The notes under the pieces: generated by a model
Database searches by the model: none
Told to the model about the DNA's origin: nothing
What the model saw: the letters and a program-made list of their open reading frames with translations, nothing else
Made by a program: the position numbers and the translations under genes
DNA from: Mojavia pulchra JT2-VF2
Lineage (GTDB): Bacteria; Cyanobacteriota; Cyanobacteriia; Cyanobacteriales; Nostocaceae
Reading direction: 5' to 3'
Assembly: GCA_019359325.1 (NCBI GenBank)
Contig: JAHHHN010000027.1
Location: 24,229 to 88,228 of the forward strand
DNA length: 64,000 nucleotides
In this document: positions 55,148 to 64,000 of the stretch, piece by piece
Numbering within the stretch: the stretch's first letter is position 1
How the letters are laid out: each line of letters opens with the position of its first letter

Positions 55148-56218
55148 ATGTACGATATAATCGACTCCCGCTCTATCCTAGAAGTGTTGCGACCAGTGCA
55201 AGACCCAGAACTCCAGAAAAGCCTGGTAGAACTGAATATGATCCGCAACGTCAAAATTGACGGTGGTAAGGTTAGTTTCACTTTAGTGTTGACCACACCC
55301 GCCTGTCCTCTGCGTGAGTTTATCGTCGAAGACTGTCAAAAGGCTGTCAAAAAGCTCCCTGGTGTTACTGATGTCAGCGTAGAGGTGACAGCAGAAACAC
55401 CCCAGCAAAAAAGTTTGCCCGATCGCACTGGTGTAATTGGGGTGAAAAATATTATTGCTGTTTCCAGTGGCAAAGGTGGCGTCGGTAAAAGTACGGTAGC
55501 AGTTAATATAGCAGTTGCTCTAGCACAAACAGGAGCAAAAGTTGGTTTACTAGATGCCGATATTTATGGCCCCAACGATCCCACCATGCTGGGGCTGGCT
55601 GACGCTCAGATTAATGTCCGCTCTGGCGAAAAAGGTGAAATATTAGAACCTGCTTTTAATCACGGCGTGAAATTAGTCTCAATGGGCTTTTTGATTGACC
55701 GAGATCAGCCAGTGATTTGGCGTGGCCCAATGCTCAACGGTGTGATTCGACAGTTCCTCTATCAAGTGCAGTGGGGAGACTTGGATTATTTAATTGTAGA
55801 TATGCCACCAGGGACGGGAGATGCTCAATTAACCTTAACTCAAGCAGTACCGATGGCAGGAGCAGTAATCGTGACTACACCGCAAACCGTAGCATTACTA
55901 GACTCTCGTAAGGGATTGCGGATGTTCCAGCAAATGAACGTACCAGTCTTGGGAATAGTAGAAAATATGAGCTATTTTATTCCACCAGATATGCCAGATA
56001 AGCAGTATGACATCTTTGGTTCTGGTGGTGGCGAGAAAACAGCAGCGGAGTTGGGAGTGCCATTATTAGGGCGAGTGCCTCTAGAAATTTCCACAAGAGT
56101 AGGTGGTGATAGCGGTGTGCCCATAGTTGTTGCCGAGCCAGATTCAGCTTCTGCCATAGCATTAACTGCGATCGCTCTCAATATTGCTGGTAAAGTATCA
56201 GTTGCTGCCTTGACATAA
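55148..56218 (+). CDS. mrp: Mrp/ApbC-type iron-sulfur cluster carrier ATPase
   Basis: A 356-residue P-loop ATPase. An N-terminal MIP18-like domain (residues about 5-85) is followed by an NBP35/Mrp ATPase with the deviant Walker A S-G-K-G-G-V-G-K-S-T at residues 107-116, D-A-D-I-Y-G-P near 138, and the G-D-A-Q-L-T block. Family members carry and deliver [4Fe-4S] clusters. The late N-M-S-Y-F-I-P-P region lacks the CxxC that many ApbC proteins use to bind the cluster; cyanobacterial homologues often look the same. It stands alone, 102 bases before rodA. Confidence 0.92.
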   Translation: MYDIIDSRSILEVLRPVQDPELQKSLVELNMIRNVKIDGGKVSFTLVLTTPACPLREFIVEDCQKAVKKLPGVTDVSVEVTAETPQQKSLPDRTGVIGVKNIIAVSSGKGGVGKSTVAVNIAVALAQTGAKVGLLDADIYGPNDPTMLGLADAQINVRSGEKGEILEPAFNHGVKLVSMGFLIDRDQPVIWRGPMLNGVIRQFLYQVQWGDLDYLIVDMPPGTGDAQLTLTQAVPMAGAVIVTTPQTVALLDSRKGLRMFQQMNVPVLGIVENMSYFIPPDMPDKQYDIFGSGGGEKTAAELGVPLLGRVPLEISTRVGGDSGVPIVVAEPDSASAIALTAIALNIAGKVSVAALT

Positions 56219-56319
56219 GTAATTTTCTTGTTCGTCTGGTTCCTAGGTCATCGCCTGGGAATACAGATTTATAGTAGTCAGTGAATTGAAATTTCACAGT
56301 TCAAGTCTAAACTCACACA

Positions 56320-57636
56320 ATGTTATTAAAACGTTCGCTCCCCAAAATCCGCTGGAAGTCTTGGGTTAAACCTTGGCAGCAAGTAGACTGGTTACTGTTT
56401 TTTTTGGCTTTTGGTGTCAGTATCTTTGGCGGCGTCATGATTTTAAGCACGGAGCTGAAGCAGCCACTAACTGACTGGTGGTGGCATTGGCTCGTAGCTA
56501 GTATTGGTGCATTGATCACATTAATTTTAGCTCGCTGCCGTTACGAAAACCTGATTCAGTGGCACTGGGTCACATATGCTCTAACAAACTTCAGCCTAAT
56601 CGCTGTGATGATAGCTGGTACGAGTGCCAAAGGAGCGCAGAGGTGGATTAATATTGCAGGCTTTAACGTACAACCTTCGGAATTTGCCAAAGTAGGCATG
56701 ATTATCACTCTAGCAGCTTTATTACACAAGCGCACAGCTTCCACCCTGGATAGTTTTTTCAAAGCTTTGGCAATCACTGCCATTCCTTGGATTTTGGTAT
56801 TTTTGCAACCAGATTTAGCAACATCAATGGTATTTGGTGCTATTTTCGTTGGGATGCTTTACTGGGCAAATGCTAACCCAGGCTGGTTGATACTACTGAT
56901 TTCTCCTATAATTGCCGCTATTCTTTTTAGTATATCTTGGCCCTTATCCGAGCCGATAGTTTTATTTAAAGAAATAACTTTTGGGCCTTTAGGATTATTG
57001 TGGGCAGTCGCCATGGGTGTTGTTGGTTGGCAGACTCTCCCCTGGCGCAGATTTGGTCTTGGTGCTATAGGTGCATGGGCACTGAATATGCTGGGTGGTG
57101 AATTAGGAGTATTCGCCTGGAATCATGTGCTGAAACCGTATCAAAAAGACCGATTGAGTGTATTTATGAACCCTGAGCATGACCCCCTTGGCGCAGGATA
57201 TCACCTCATTCAATCTCGCATTGCGATCGGTGCTGGCGAAATTTGGGGATGGGGTCTGTTCAAAGGGCCCATGACTCAACTGAATTTTGTGCCCGAACAG
57301 CACACAGACTTTATTTTCTCGGCAGTAGGTGAAGAATTCGGTTTTGTTGGTTGTTTGGTAGTGTTGTTTGCCTTCTGCTTAATTTGTTTCCGCCTCTTGC
57401 ACGTAGCTCAAACCGCCAAAGACAATTTTGGTTCGTTGTTGGCTATTGGTGTTTTGTCTATGATTGTGTTCCAGCTAATTGTTAATGTGGGTATGACCGT
57501 TGGTTTAGCACCTGTGGCAGGAATTCCTTTACCTTGGATGAGTTACGGACGTTCTGCGATGCTGACAAACTTCATTTCTTTGGGAATAGTAGAATCGGTA
57601 GCAAATTTTCGACAGCGGCAGAAGTATTATTCATAA
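56320..57636 (+). CDS. rodA: RodA-type peptidoglycan glycosyltransferase (SEDS family)
   Basis: A 438-residue SEDS-family membrane protein with about ten helices. Typical blocks are R-W-I-N-I-A-G-F-N-V-Q-P-S-E-F-A-K near residue 110 and the central P-L-G-A-G-Y-H-L-I-Q-S-R-I-A-I-G-A-G near 290. Also typical are P-E-Q-H-T-D-F-I-F-S-A-V-G-E-E near 325 and the late P-L-P-W-M-S-Y-G. RodA polymerises glycan strands for elongation of the side wall. Sequence alone does not fully separate RodA from FtsW, but the length and N-terminus fit RodA. Confidence 0.92.
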   Translation: MLLKRSLPKIRWKSWVKPWQQVDWLLFFLAFGVSIFGGVMILSTELKQPLTDWWWHWLVASIGALITLILARCRYENLIQWHWVTYALTNFSLIAVMIAGTSAKGAQRWINIAGFNVQPSEFAKVGMIITLAALLHKRTASTLDSFFKALAITAIPWILVFLQPDLATSMVFGAIFVGMLYWANANPGWLILLISPIIAAILFSISWPLSEPIVLFKEITFGPLGLLWAVAMGVVGWQTLPWRRFGLGAIGAWALNMLGGELGVFAWNHVLKPYQKDRLSVFMNPEHDPLGAGYHLIQSRIAIGAGEIWGWGLFKGPMTQLNFVPEQHTDFIFSAVGEEFGFVGCLVVLFAFCLICFRLLHVAQTAKDNFGSLLAIGVLSMIVFQLIVNVGMTVGLAPVAGIPLPWMSYGRSAMLTNFISLGIVESVANFRQRQKYYS

Positions 57637-57745
57637 GTCAACAGTCAAATCTACTCTGGGCTTTGAAATAGCTCAAATCATGAGACACCCGACTACATCT
57701 GACAAGTATTAAGCTATTAACAGGAAATAAGCGAGGATAAAAATC

Positions 57746-57940
57746 ATGATCCTGCCTGGAGCAACTGTTCGCGTCAAGAATCCTACAGATATCTATTATC
57801 GCTATGAAGGACTCGTGCAACGAGTAAGCGATGGCAAAATAGCCGTCTTGTTTGAAGGTGGGAATTGGGATAAATTAATTACCTTCCGCCTGAGCGAATT
57901 GGAACTCGTAGAAACCACAGCCAAGAAAAAAGGGAAATAG
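57746..57940 (+). CDS. ndhS: NAD(P)H dehydrogenase-like complex subunit NdhS
   Basis: A 64-residue SH3-like beta-barrel subunit of photosynthetic NDH-1, which binds ferredoxin. The features [22 protein letters not shown] and [10 protein letters not shown] match the cyanobacterial NdhS family, and a basic tail follows. Length and start are typical. It lies alone between rodA and the HAS-barrel gene. Confidence 0.93.
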   Translation: MILPGATVRVKNPTDIYYRYEGLVQRVSDGKIAVLFEGGNWDKLITFRLSELELVETTAKKKGK

Positions 57941-57965
57941 ATTCTTTTCGGAGTAAAAAGTTAAG

Positions 57966-58000
57966 GGTGAGGAGTTTAGACAACCTGTAAACTCTTCACC
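57966..58000. repeat. hairpin between ndhS and the HAS-barrel gene
   Basis: GGTGAGGAGTTTA (57966-57978) pairs with TAAACTCTTCACC (57988-58000) with one G-T wobble. It has no T run and is probably a stabilising or dispersed hairpin. Confidence 0.55.
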
Positions 58001-58023
58001 ATTACTCATCACTCAGCACTACT

Positions 58024-58680
58024 ATGCGCCTTCCTCTGCCACAGTTTGCCACAGGCGATCGCCACCCCAACCATATTGCGGAGGTGATCGAAACTACTAC
58101 CACCGAATTTTTGGCACAATGTTTGGAACCGGAAGACTTGAGTTTTCCGCCAATGCCACCTTTTGGTAGTTGGGTTTGTTCTAGAGATGAAGAATCGGGC
58201 AACCAAATTTATGCAGTGGTGTATCATGCCACCACTATGCCTATAGATTCTGTACACCGTGCAGTAGCCTTGGGGTTGTCCTTACAAGACTTACGAGAGG
58301 AACAACCCCAGATATTTGCCATGCTCAAAACTGAATTTCGGGCCGCGATCGTCGGATTTGAATACTCATCCCATACCAGAGAAAATAATCAAAGGGTGTA
58401 TCAGTATTTACCACCACGCCCGCCACAAATTCATCAAGCTGTTTATCGCTGTGAGGCAGAAACGATCATTAAATTTACCGAAGAACTGGATTTTCTGCAG
58501 ACACTACTTTCTGTCAAAGGTGCGCCAATAGAGTCTTTAGCTGCTGCTGCCATTCGAGAAGTTTACCAGTTACGTAAAGCTGACCGCAAATGGCTAATCA
58601 AAGCCGGGCGAACCCTGAGCTTGCTGCTCAAAGATGACTACGATCGCTTGCGGTTTATTTTGAGTCAGGTTCACCCATAG
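58024..58680 (+). CDS. HAS-barrel domain protein of unknown function
   Basis: A 218-residue cyanobacterial protein. The N-terminal half (A-E-V-I-E-T-T-T-T-E-F and F-G-S-W-V) fits a HAS-type small beta barrel, as found at the N-termini of HerA and ATP synthase subunits. The C-terminal half is helical with a basic patch. No ATPase motif is present. I cannot assign a role. Confidence 0.75.
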   Translation: MRLPLPQFATGDRHPNHIAEVIETTTTEFLAQCLEPEDLSFPPMPPFGSWVCSRDEESGNQIYAVVYHATTMPIDSVHRAVALGLSLQDLREEQPQIFAMLKTEFRAAIVGFEYSSHTRENNQRVYQYLPPRPPQIHQAVYRCEAETIIKFTEELDFLQTLLSVKGAPIESLAAAAIREVYQLRKADRKWLIKAGRTLSLLLKDDYDRLRFILSQVHP

Positions 58681-58825
58681 GTAGTTAGTTCCTAGACAAT
58701 TGCCTAGATAGTATAAGTAAAGATTTTTTTAATTTTTTCTCAAGCTGGTTTTTACAGTTATATTGATCGGGCGGTTGCCCTCTAAGGTAATCGCAGCTTC
58801 ACTATTGCCCTTTCAAGTCCTATCT

Positions 58826-60961
58826 ATGGAACTCCTATCACAAGTTCTTGCAATGGAACCAACCTCCCAAGTTCTGGGCAAGGAGCCAATTGTTTCCTTT
58901 GCTATTTTGCTAGTGGTTATCTTAGTGGTTCCCATTCTGTTTGAGCGGCTCAGACTACCAGGACTAGTTGGTTTGGTTTTCTCTGGGGTAGTACTTGGCC
59001 CGTCAGGCTGGAATTTATTTCAGACAGAATCAGCAGTAATTAACCTATTAGCAGATATTGGGTTAGTTTACTTAATATTTGTAGCAGGGCTAGAAGTTGA
59101 CATAGAGAAATTTCGCCGTAAAAAAAATCGCTCTTTAGGGTTTGGCAGCTTCACCTTCAGTCTGCCCTTAGTGATGGGAATTTTAATAGGGCAAATTTTG
59201 GGCTTTGGTTGGATTACATCAATATTAATTGGCTCTCTATTAGCTTCCCATACTCTTTTGGCTTATCCGATTATTAGTCGTCTAGGAGTTGTCAACAATG
59301 AAGCCGTCACTATCACAATTGGAGCCAAGCTTTTTACTGATATTGGTACTCTGCTATTATTAGCTCTTTGTATAGGTTCTACTGAAGCAGGAGTATTCAG
59401 CCTAACAAAGCTACTAACTTTGTTGGTTTGGTTAACTATTTACTCTATCGTCGTTTTAGTGGGCTTTGATTGGGTAGGTAAAGAATTTTTTCGCCGTTCT
59501 GGAGGTAATGAAGGAAACCAGTTTTTATTTGTGCTGCTGACTGTGTTTCTCGTTGCTGTAGGTGCTCAATTGATCGGGGTAGAAAAAATTATCGGAGCCT
59601 TTTTAGCTGGTTTAGCAGTCAATGAAGTTGTAGGTGAAGGGCCAGTTAAAGAAAAAGTAGTATTTGTTGGCAGTGTGCTATTTATTCCGATTTTCTTTGT
59701 TAACCTTGGCTTGCTGATAAATTTGCCCGCTTTTTTCAACAGCATTCTCAGTCTCAAGTTAACACTCTTTGTTGTATGCGGTTTGATTGCCAGCAAATTT
59801 ATAGCAGCTTTATTGGCTAAACTAGTGTACCGCTATAACTGGCAGGAAATGCTAACGATGTGGTCGCTGTCAGTACCCCAGGTAGGGGTAACATTAGCAG
59901 CAACGTTAATCGGGTATCGGGCTGGGTTGCTGCCATCTGAAGTATTAAACAGCGTCGTTGTTTTAATGCTCGTGACATCAACCTTTGGGCCATTAATTAC
60001 CGAACGGGTAGCAGTTGGATTAGCTGCATCAAATGCTACGGAGCCAGCCTCAACAAGCATATCTGAGCAGAAAATAGAAGAAACTAACACCGCTTTGACT
60101 ATAGTTGTACCTATTTATAATCCCCATACTCAGCAGTATCTAATTGAATTGTCGGCATTGTTAGCAGGTCAGGCAAATGGCAAAATTGTACCGTTAGCGA
60201 TCGCAACTGCTGCTGCTCACATGGATGCACCACAGCTAGAAGCGTCTTTGCAGCGAAGTGAGCGCTTACTGGCAAAAGCCACAACACACAGCCAAGGCTT
60301 GGGCGTAGTAGCAGAACCACTGCTCAGAATCGATGATGATTTTGCTCAGGGAATCAGCCGTTCAGCTCGTGAACAAAAAGCTAGTTTGATTGTCATGGGT
60401 TGGGGAAAACGTACAGGGTTGAGAGCGCGTTTATTTGGTAATGTCATCGATAACGTTCTTTGGGCATCTCATTGTCCTGTAGCGGTAACCCGTTTAGTAG
60501 AATCACCGAAGAAAATTCAGCGGATTTTAGTGCCAGTAGAAAATTTAATGGCACCAATATTGCAGCCTGTGCAATTTGCTCAGATGTTGGCAGAGTCCAA
60601 TCAAGCCCAAGTTACTGTACTCAATGTGTGCGATCGCCGTACCAGTTCCAGCAAAATTGCTGCCAGGCGATCGCATCTCTCCTTACTAGTATCTAAATTG
60701 GCTCTGCCAAATCCACCAGAAATTCAAATCATTGCCCATGAAAATGTTGCCCAAGCAGTTTTACAGGCAGCGCGATTATATGATTTAGTCGTATTACCTT
60801 TTATACGTAATCGTACTAGTCCCGGTGGGTTAGCCATTAGTGATGTTACTACTCAGTTAGCTAAACAACTCACCTGCTCTATTGTCATGCTCGGTGAACC
60901 GCAACGCACTCAAACCGTAATTATGCCAACAGGAGTTCCCAGCACTACATCTGTTATATGA
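58826..60961 (+). CDS. CPA2-type cation:proton antiporter with C-terminal UspA domains
   Basis: A protein of about 711 residues. Residues about 20-400 have twelve to thirteen membrane helices typical of CPA2 Na+(K+)/H+ exchangers, with R-L-P-G-L-V-G-L-V-F-S-G near the start and a G-A-F-L-A-G-L-A-V-N segment. The C-terminal half contains two universal-stress-protein-like domains (I-V-V-P-I-Y-N near residue 430 and I-L-V-P-V-E-N near 590; V-M-G-W-G-K matches the nucleotide-binding loop region). I chose the ATG at 58826; an in-frame TTG at 58763 and an ATG at 58853 are alternatives. It probably exchanges cations with regulation through the UspA part. Confidence 0.9.
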   Translation: MELLSQVLAMEPTSQVLGKEPIVSFAILLVVILVVPILFERLRLPGLVGLVFSGVVLGPSGWNLFQTESAVINLLADIGLVYLIFVAGLEVDIEKFRRKKNRSLGFGSFTFSLPLVMGILIGQILGFGWITSILIGSLLASHTLLAYPIISRLGVVNNEAVTITIGAKLFTDIGTLLLLALCIGSTEAGVFSLTKLLTLLVWLTIYSIVVLVGFDWVGKEFFRRSGGNEGNQFLFVLLTVFLVAVGAQLIGVEKIIGAFLAGLAVNEVVGEGPVKEKVVFVGSVLFIPIFFVNLGLLINLPAFFNSILSLKLTLFVVCGLIASKFIAALLAKLVYRYNWQEMLTMWSLSVPQVGVTLAATLIGYRAGLLPSEVLNSVVVLMLVTSTFGPLITERVAVGLAASNATEPASTSISEQKIEETNTALTIVVPIYNPHTQQYLIELSALLAGQANGKIVPLAIATAAAHMDAPQLEASLQRSERLLAKATTHSQGLGVVAEPLLRIDDDFAQGISRSAREQKASLIVMGWGKRTGLRARLFGNVIDNVLWASHCPVAVTRLVESPKKIQRILVPVENLMAPILQPVQFAQMLAESNQAQVTVLNVCDRRTSSSKIAARRSHLSLLVSKLALPNPPEIQIIAHENVAQAVLQAARLYDLVVLPFIRNRTSPGGLAISDVTTQLAKQLTCSIVMLGEPQRTQTVIMPTGVPSTTSVI

Positions 60962-61280
60962 AAATACGGTTAATTAAAATCTTTAAGACCTGAAGCGTTT
61001 TTGTTTATCTTCCTCTAGAGGCATTGCTTTATATCTTTTTTTATGAATTAAGAATTTTGAAATATTTTGTGATAAAAACATTTAATATTGTTGAAGATTT
61101 GATGAATTGTAGAATTACAATCTACAATCTCCAGGCGATGTTTGTTATTTTGCTAATGGAATTGTAGAAAAATCTAGACGCAATCTAACAAATTACACCC
61201 GTAGGATTTTTTACCTAGACAGGGTAATCCCAAACACGCACAATAGCTGCTGACAATATTCTGTAAACAACCGGGAAACT
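60962..61280 (+). other. intergenic region, no gene seen
   Basis: An AT-rich gap before the UDP-glucuronate decarboxylase gene. It should hold the promoter for the nucleotide-sugar genes. No ORF, hairpin with T run or known riboswitch was found. Confidence 0.4.
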
Positions 61281-62231
61281 ATGAGAATTTTAGTGACGGG
61301 CGGTGCCGGGTTTATTGGTTCCCATCTCATCGACCGACTAATAGGTGATGGGCATGAGATCATTTGTTTGGATAATTTTTATACAGGTCACAAGCGCAAT
61401 GTACTAAAATGGCTAAATCATCCATCGTTTGAACTCATCCGCCACGATATCACCGAACCTATTCGCCTAGAAGTTGATCAAATTTATCATTTAGCTTGTC
61501 CTGCTTCTCCAGTACATTACCAGTACAACCCCGTCAAAACTGTCAAAACTAATGTGATGGGGACACTGAATATGTTGGGATTGGCTAAACGTGTGAAAGC
61601 GAGATTTTTCTTAGCCTCCACCAGCGAAGTATACGGCGATCCAGAAGTTCATCCCCAAACAGAAGAGTATAGGGGTAGTGTCAATCCTATTGGGCTGCGT
61701 TCATGCTACGACGAAGGCAAACGAATTGCTGAGACTCTAGCATTTGACTATTACAGACAAAATAAAGTTGATATTCGGGTTGTGCGTATTTTCAATACTT
61801 ATGGCCCACGGATGTTAGAAAACGATGGTCGGGTAGTTAGCAACTTTATAGTTCAATCCCTGCGAGGTAAGCCTTTAACAGTCTACGGTGATGGTTCGCA
61901 AACCCGTAGTTTCTGCTATGTCTCCGACTTAGTAGAAGGATTTATCAGGCTAATGAATAGCGATTATGTTGGCCCTGTGAATATAGGAAATCCTGATGAA
62001 TACACTATTTTAGAATTGGCTCAGGCAGTGCAAAACCTGATCAACCCAGATGCAGAAATTCAGTTTGAACCACTGCCCTCTGATGATCCTCGCCGTCGCC
62101 GTCCCGATATTACAAAGGCAAAAACTTTATTAAATTGGGAACCTACCGTTCCTCTGCAACAGGGGTTAAAACTGACAATAGAAGATTTCCGCAATCGTAT
62201 TCAAAGTGAAGTCAAGGAGTTAGTCTCCTAA
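61281..62231 (+). CDS. UDP-glucuronate decarboxylase (UDP-xylose synthase)
   Basis: A 316-residue extended short-chain dehydrogenase. It has the NAD-binding G-G-A-G-F-I-G near residue 7, [11 protein letters not shown] near 70, the catalytic Y143-x3-K147 (S-C-Y-D-E-G-K), and [10 protein letters not shown]. The H-L-A-C-P-A-S-P block and the Y-x-E-G-K variant are characteristic of UXS enzymes, which convert UDP-glucuronate to UDP-xylose. The next gene makes UDP-glucuronate, which supports the assignment. Some closely related dTDP-glucose dehydratases remain possible but less likely. Confidence 0.9.
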   Translation: MRILVTGGAGFIGSHLIDRLIGDGHEIICLDNFYTGHKRNVLKWLNHPSFELIRHDITEPIRLEVDQIYHLACPASPVHYQYNPVKTVKTNVMGTLNMLGLAKRVKARFFLASTSEVYGDPEVHPQTEEYRGSVNPIGLRSCYDEGKRIAETLAFDYYRQNKVDIRVVRIFNTYGPRMLENDGRVVSNFIVQSLRGKPLTVYGDGSQTRSFCYVSDLVEGFIRLMNSDYVGPVNIGNPDEYTILELAQAVQNLINPDAEIQFEPLPSDDPRRRRPDITKAKTLLNWEPTVPLQQGLKLTIEDFRNRIQSEVKELVS

Positions 62232-62384
62232 GAAGTGCTAACAGTGCTTTAAACTTTGGTGCAGGCTTACCTTATTTGTAGCCCGTACTTTTGTGGCGGA
62301 TTTTCCACCCATATATAAATAAATTTCGTTCTGAAAACTTCTTACCTAAAGAAGTACCCGGAAAAAAGCGAGGAGTTAAACAAA

Positions 62385-63776
62385 ATGCGTGTTTGTGTAA
62401 TTGGTACTGGCTACGTCGGTTTGGTTACAGGTGCTTGCTTGGCTCACATCGGGCATGATGTCATTTGCGTAGATAACAACGAAGAAAAAGTCAAGTTAAT
62501 GAAGTCTGGGCAGTCGCCTATTTTCGAGCCAGGACTCTCGGAAATTATGCAGTCTGCCATTCATACTGGAAAAATCGAGTTTTCTACGGATATCGCTGCC
62601 GGAGTTGCTCACGGGGAAATTCTATTTATTGCTGTAGGAACACCACCTTTACCAACTGGTGAAAGTGATACACGTTACGTTGAAGCTGTAGCCCGTGGTA
62701 TCGGAGCTAATCTCAATGGTGGCTATAAGGTAATCGTCAATAAATCTACAGTACCAATTGGTTCTGGTGATTGGGTACGGATGCTTGTTTTGGATGGCAT
62801 CGCTGAACGTCAAAAAGCACTAGTACCGGCTGGTGGTGGAGCTATTCCTGAAAAACTACCTGAGATTACAGCTCAGTTTGATATTGTCAGCAATCCAGAA
62901 TTTTTGCGCGAAGGTTCGGCGGTTTACGACACCTTTAACCCTGACCGGATTGTGCTAGGAGGTAACAGTCAAAGAGCGATCGCTTTAATGCAAGAACTGT
63001 ATACTCCAATTATCGAACGCCAGTACGCTGCTGACAAATCTTTACCACCTGTGCCAGTGCTGGTAACAGACCTTAGTTCAGCAGAAATGATCAAATACGC
63101 TGCTAATGCCTTCTTAGCAACCAAAATTAGTTTTATTAACGAAGTTGCCAATATTTGCGATCGCGTTGGTGCTGATGTCACTCAGGTAGCAAAAGGTATC
63201 GGTTTAGACTCCCGTATAGGTAAGAAGTTCTTACAGGCTGGCATTGGTTGGGGTGGTTCCTGCTTCCCCAAAGATGTCGCAGCCCTCATTCACACTGCTG
63301 ATGACTATGGCTATGAAGCCCAGCTTATGAAAGCTGCTGTTAGTGTTAACGAACGCCAGCGCCTGATTGCTCTAGAAAAACTTCAACAAGCACTGAAAAT
63401 CCTCAAAGGCAAAACCGTGGGGCTACTCGGACTGACCTTCAAACCCGATACCGACGATTTGCGCGACGCACCAGCACTCAACCTAATTGAGCAACTCAAC
63501 CGACTCGGCGCTAAAGTTAAAGCTTACGACCCGATTATTTCTCAAACAGGTATGCGTCATGGTCTTTCGGGCGTGCTAGTCGAAACCGATGCCGAACGGC
63601 TTGCCGACGCTTGTGATGCTTTGGTACTCGTGACTGAATGGCAGCAGTTTAGCCATTTGGACTACGCGAAGATGGCAAAATTGATGAATAACCCGGTGAT
63701 TATCGATGGTCGCAACTTCCTTGACCCTGAAACTTTGGTAAGAGCTGGATTCCAATATGTAGGTGTTGGACGATAA
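62385..63776 (+). CDS. ugd: UDP-glucose 6-dehydrogenase
   Basis: A 463-residue enzyme oxidising UDP-glucose to UDP-glucuronate with NAD+. It has G-T-G-Y-V-G-L-V-T-G near residue 7, the N-P-E-F-L-R-E-G-S-A block near 170, catalytic C293 in W-G-G-S-C-F-P-K-D, and G-L-T-F-K-P-D-T-D-D-L-R near 350. It is complete, on the same strand as the decarboxylase gene 153 bases upstream, and followed by a strong terminator. Together the two genes form a route to UDP-xylose for polysaccharide synthesis. Confidence 0.97.
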   Translation: MRVCVIGTGYVGLVTGACLAHIGHDVICVDNNEEKVKLMKSGQSPIFEPGLSEIMQSAIHTGKIEFSTDIAAGVAHGEILFIAVGTPPLPTGESDTRYVEAVARGIGANLNGGYKVIVNKSTVPIGSGDWVRMLVLDGIAERQKALVPAGGGAIPEKLPEITAQFDIVSNPEFLREGSAVYDTFNPDRIVLGGNSQRAIALMQELYTPIIERQYAADKSLPPVPVLVTDLSSAEMIKYAANAFLATKISFINEVANICDRVGADVTQVAKGIGLDSRIGKKFLQAGIGWGGSCFPKDVAALIHTADDYGYEAQLMKAAVSVNERQRLIALEKLQQALKILKGKTVGLLGLTFKPDTDDLRDAPALNLIEQLNRLGAKVKAYDPIISQTGMRHGLSGVLVETDAERLADACDALVLVTEWQQFSHLDYAKMAKLMNNPVIIDGRNFLDPETLVRAGFQYVGVGR

Positions 63777-63835
63777 AGACTGAAAAATTAAAAAAGTCAG
63801 CAGAATCTTTTTTCTTTCCAAACCTAACTAACAAT

Positions 63836-63875
63836 AGTGCCGCCTATATCTTTCTAGGCGGCACTGTAATTTTGT
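63836..63875 (+). terminator. strong terminator after ugd
   Basis: AGTGCCGCCT (63836-63845) pairs perfectly with AGGCGGCACT (63856-63865), followed by GTAATTTTGTT. It lies 60 bases after the ugd stop. Confidence 0.8.
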
Positions 63876-63877
63876 TC

Positions 63878-63937
63878 AAGGGGCGACAATCGCCTGTAAA
63901 CCAAGCCAGCTAAAGGTTTTGGGCTTACAGACCCCTT
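63878..63937. other. possible structured RNA or repeat element
   Basis: AAGGGG (63878-63883) pairs with CCCCTT (63932-63937), and CTGTAA (63894-63899) with TTACAG (63925-63930). A small GCGA/TCGC hairpin sits in the left internal loop. On the + strand AAAAAA follows; on the minus strand a T run precedes it. It follows the ugd terminator and does not match a known RNA that I recall. Nothing else is identified to the window end. Confidence 0.4.
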
Positions 63938-64000
63938 AAAAAATTTGGGTGTTTATTGAGAATGAACTGTATAGGGATAGTAGACTTTTCTGTGGAGAGT

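Noticed and set aside
56320..57636. FtsW in place of RodA
   Set aside because: Both are SEDS proteins; N-terminus and length fit RodA better and there is no division-gene context.

Overview
The window looks like chromosomal DNA of a filamentous, nitrogen-fixing-type cyanobacterium (Nostocales, Nostoc-like). The evidence is the oxygenic-photosynthesis gene set (NdhS of the NDH-1 complex, Thf1/Psb29, a CpcT/CpeT phycobiliprotein lyase, cytochrome c6), many GCGATCGC (HIP1) octamers, heptameric tandem repeats, and the small dispersed hairpin repeats typical of this group. No rRNA, tRNA, CRISPR array, intact insertion sequence or prophage was seen.

Layout. 1-13232 (+): an extracellular polysaccharide locus. 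It holds a Wzy-like polymerase (cut by the window edge), a Wzx flippase, a DxD-type putative glycosyltransferase, two tandem paralogous GT2 enzymes, a GT4, a WecG/TagA-family transferase, an embedded GH10 endoxylanase-like hydrolase, a Wzc-type co-polymerase/kinase and a GT2-GtrA fusion. 13335-16921: an accessory stretch with an IS4-like transposase remnant, small unknown genes, dispersed repeats, a GC-richer VKOR-like gene and a Uma2 gene broken by one stop codon. 16993-18405 (-): a cobalamin riboswitch followed by a DUF1636 protein and cobK. 18548-24596: an outer-membrane-like protein, an RDD/pentapeptide fusion, small membrane and secreted proteins, an aldo/keto reductase and cytochrome c6. 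24778-27243: a coiled-coil protein, a PMP3/YqaE peptide, a holin-family membrane protein and a ferredoxin. 27406-33695: tex, then the tldD/tldE protease pair. 33764-40352 (-): a pentapeptide protein, an ArsR-ClpN fusion, a hybrid histidine kinase, pyrB and mgtE. 40353-42329 is a gene-poor stretch with a structured mgtE leader, a MITE-like element and a 44-codon gene.

42330-63776: a 1066-residue protein resembling eukaryotic phosphorylase kinase alpha/beta subunits along its whole length, an RTX-repeat protein, a DUF1232 protein, an ExbB/ExbD pair, thf1, cpcT, a STAS protein, hemF, an SRPBCC protein, mrp, rodA, ndhS, a HAS-barrel protein, a CPA2 antiporter with UspA domains, and the nucleotide-sugar pair UDP-glucuronate decarboxylase and UDP-glucose dehydrogenase.

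How they may work together. The left-hand locus encodes assembly of a Wzx/Wzy-type polysaccharide. The last two genes can make UDP-glucuronate and UDP-xylose, which would fit a xylose-containing polymer and the GH10 enzyme inside the locus; that link is inference. The most unusual items are the phosphorylase-kinase-like protein (42330-45530), the ArsR-ClpN fusion (34698-35561), the mgtE leader with a candidate anti-Shine-Dalgarno segment (40356-40413), the ExbD with a proline-rich tail, and the B12-controlled DUF1636-cobK pair. All homology statements rest on reading motifs by eye, without database searches.
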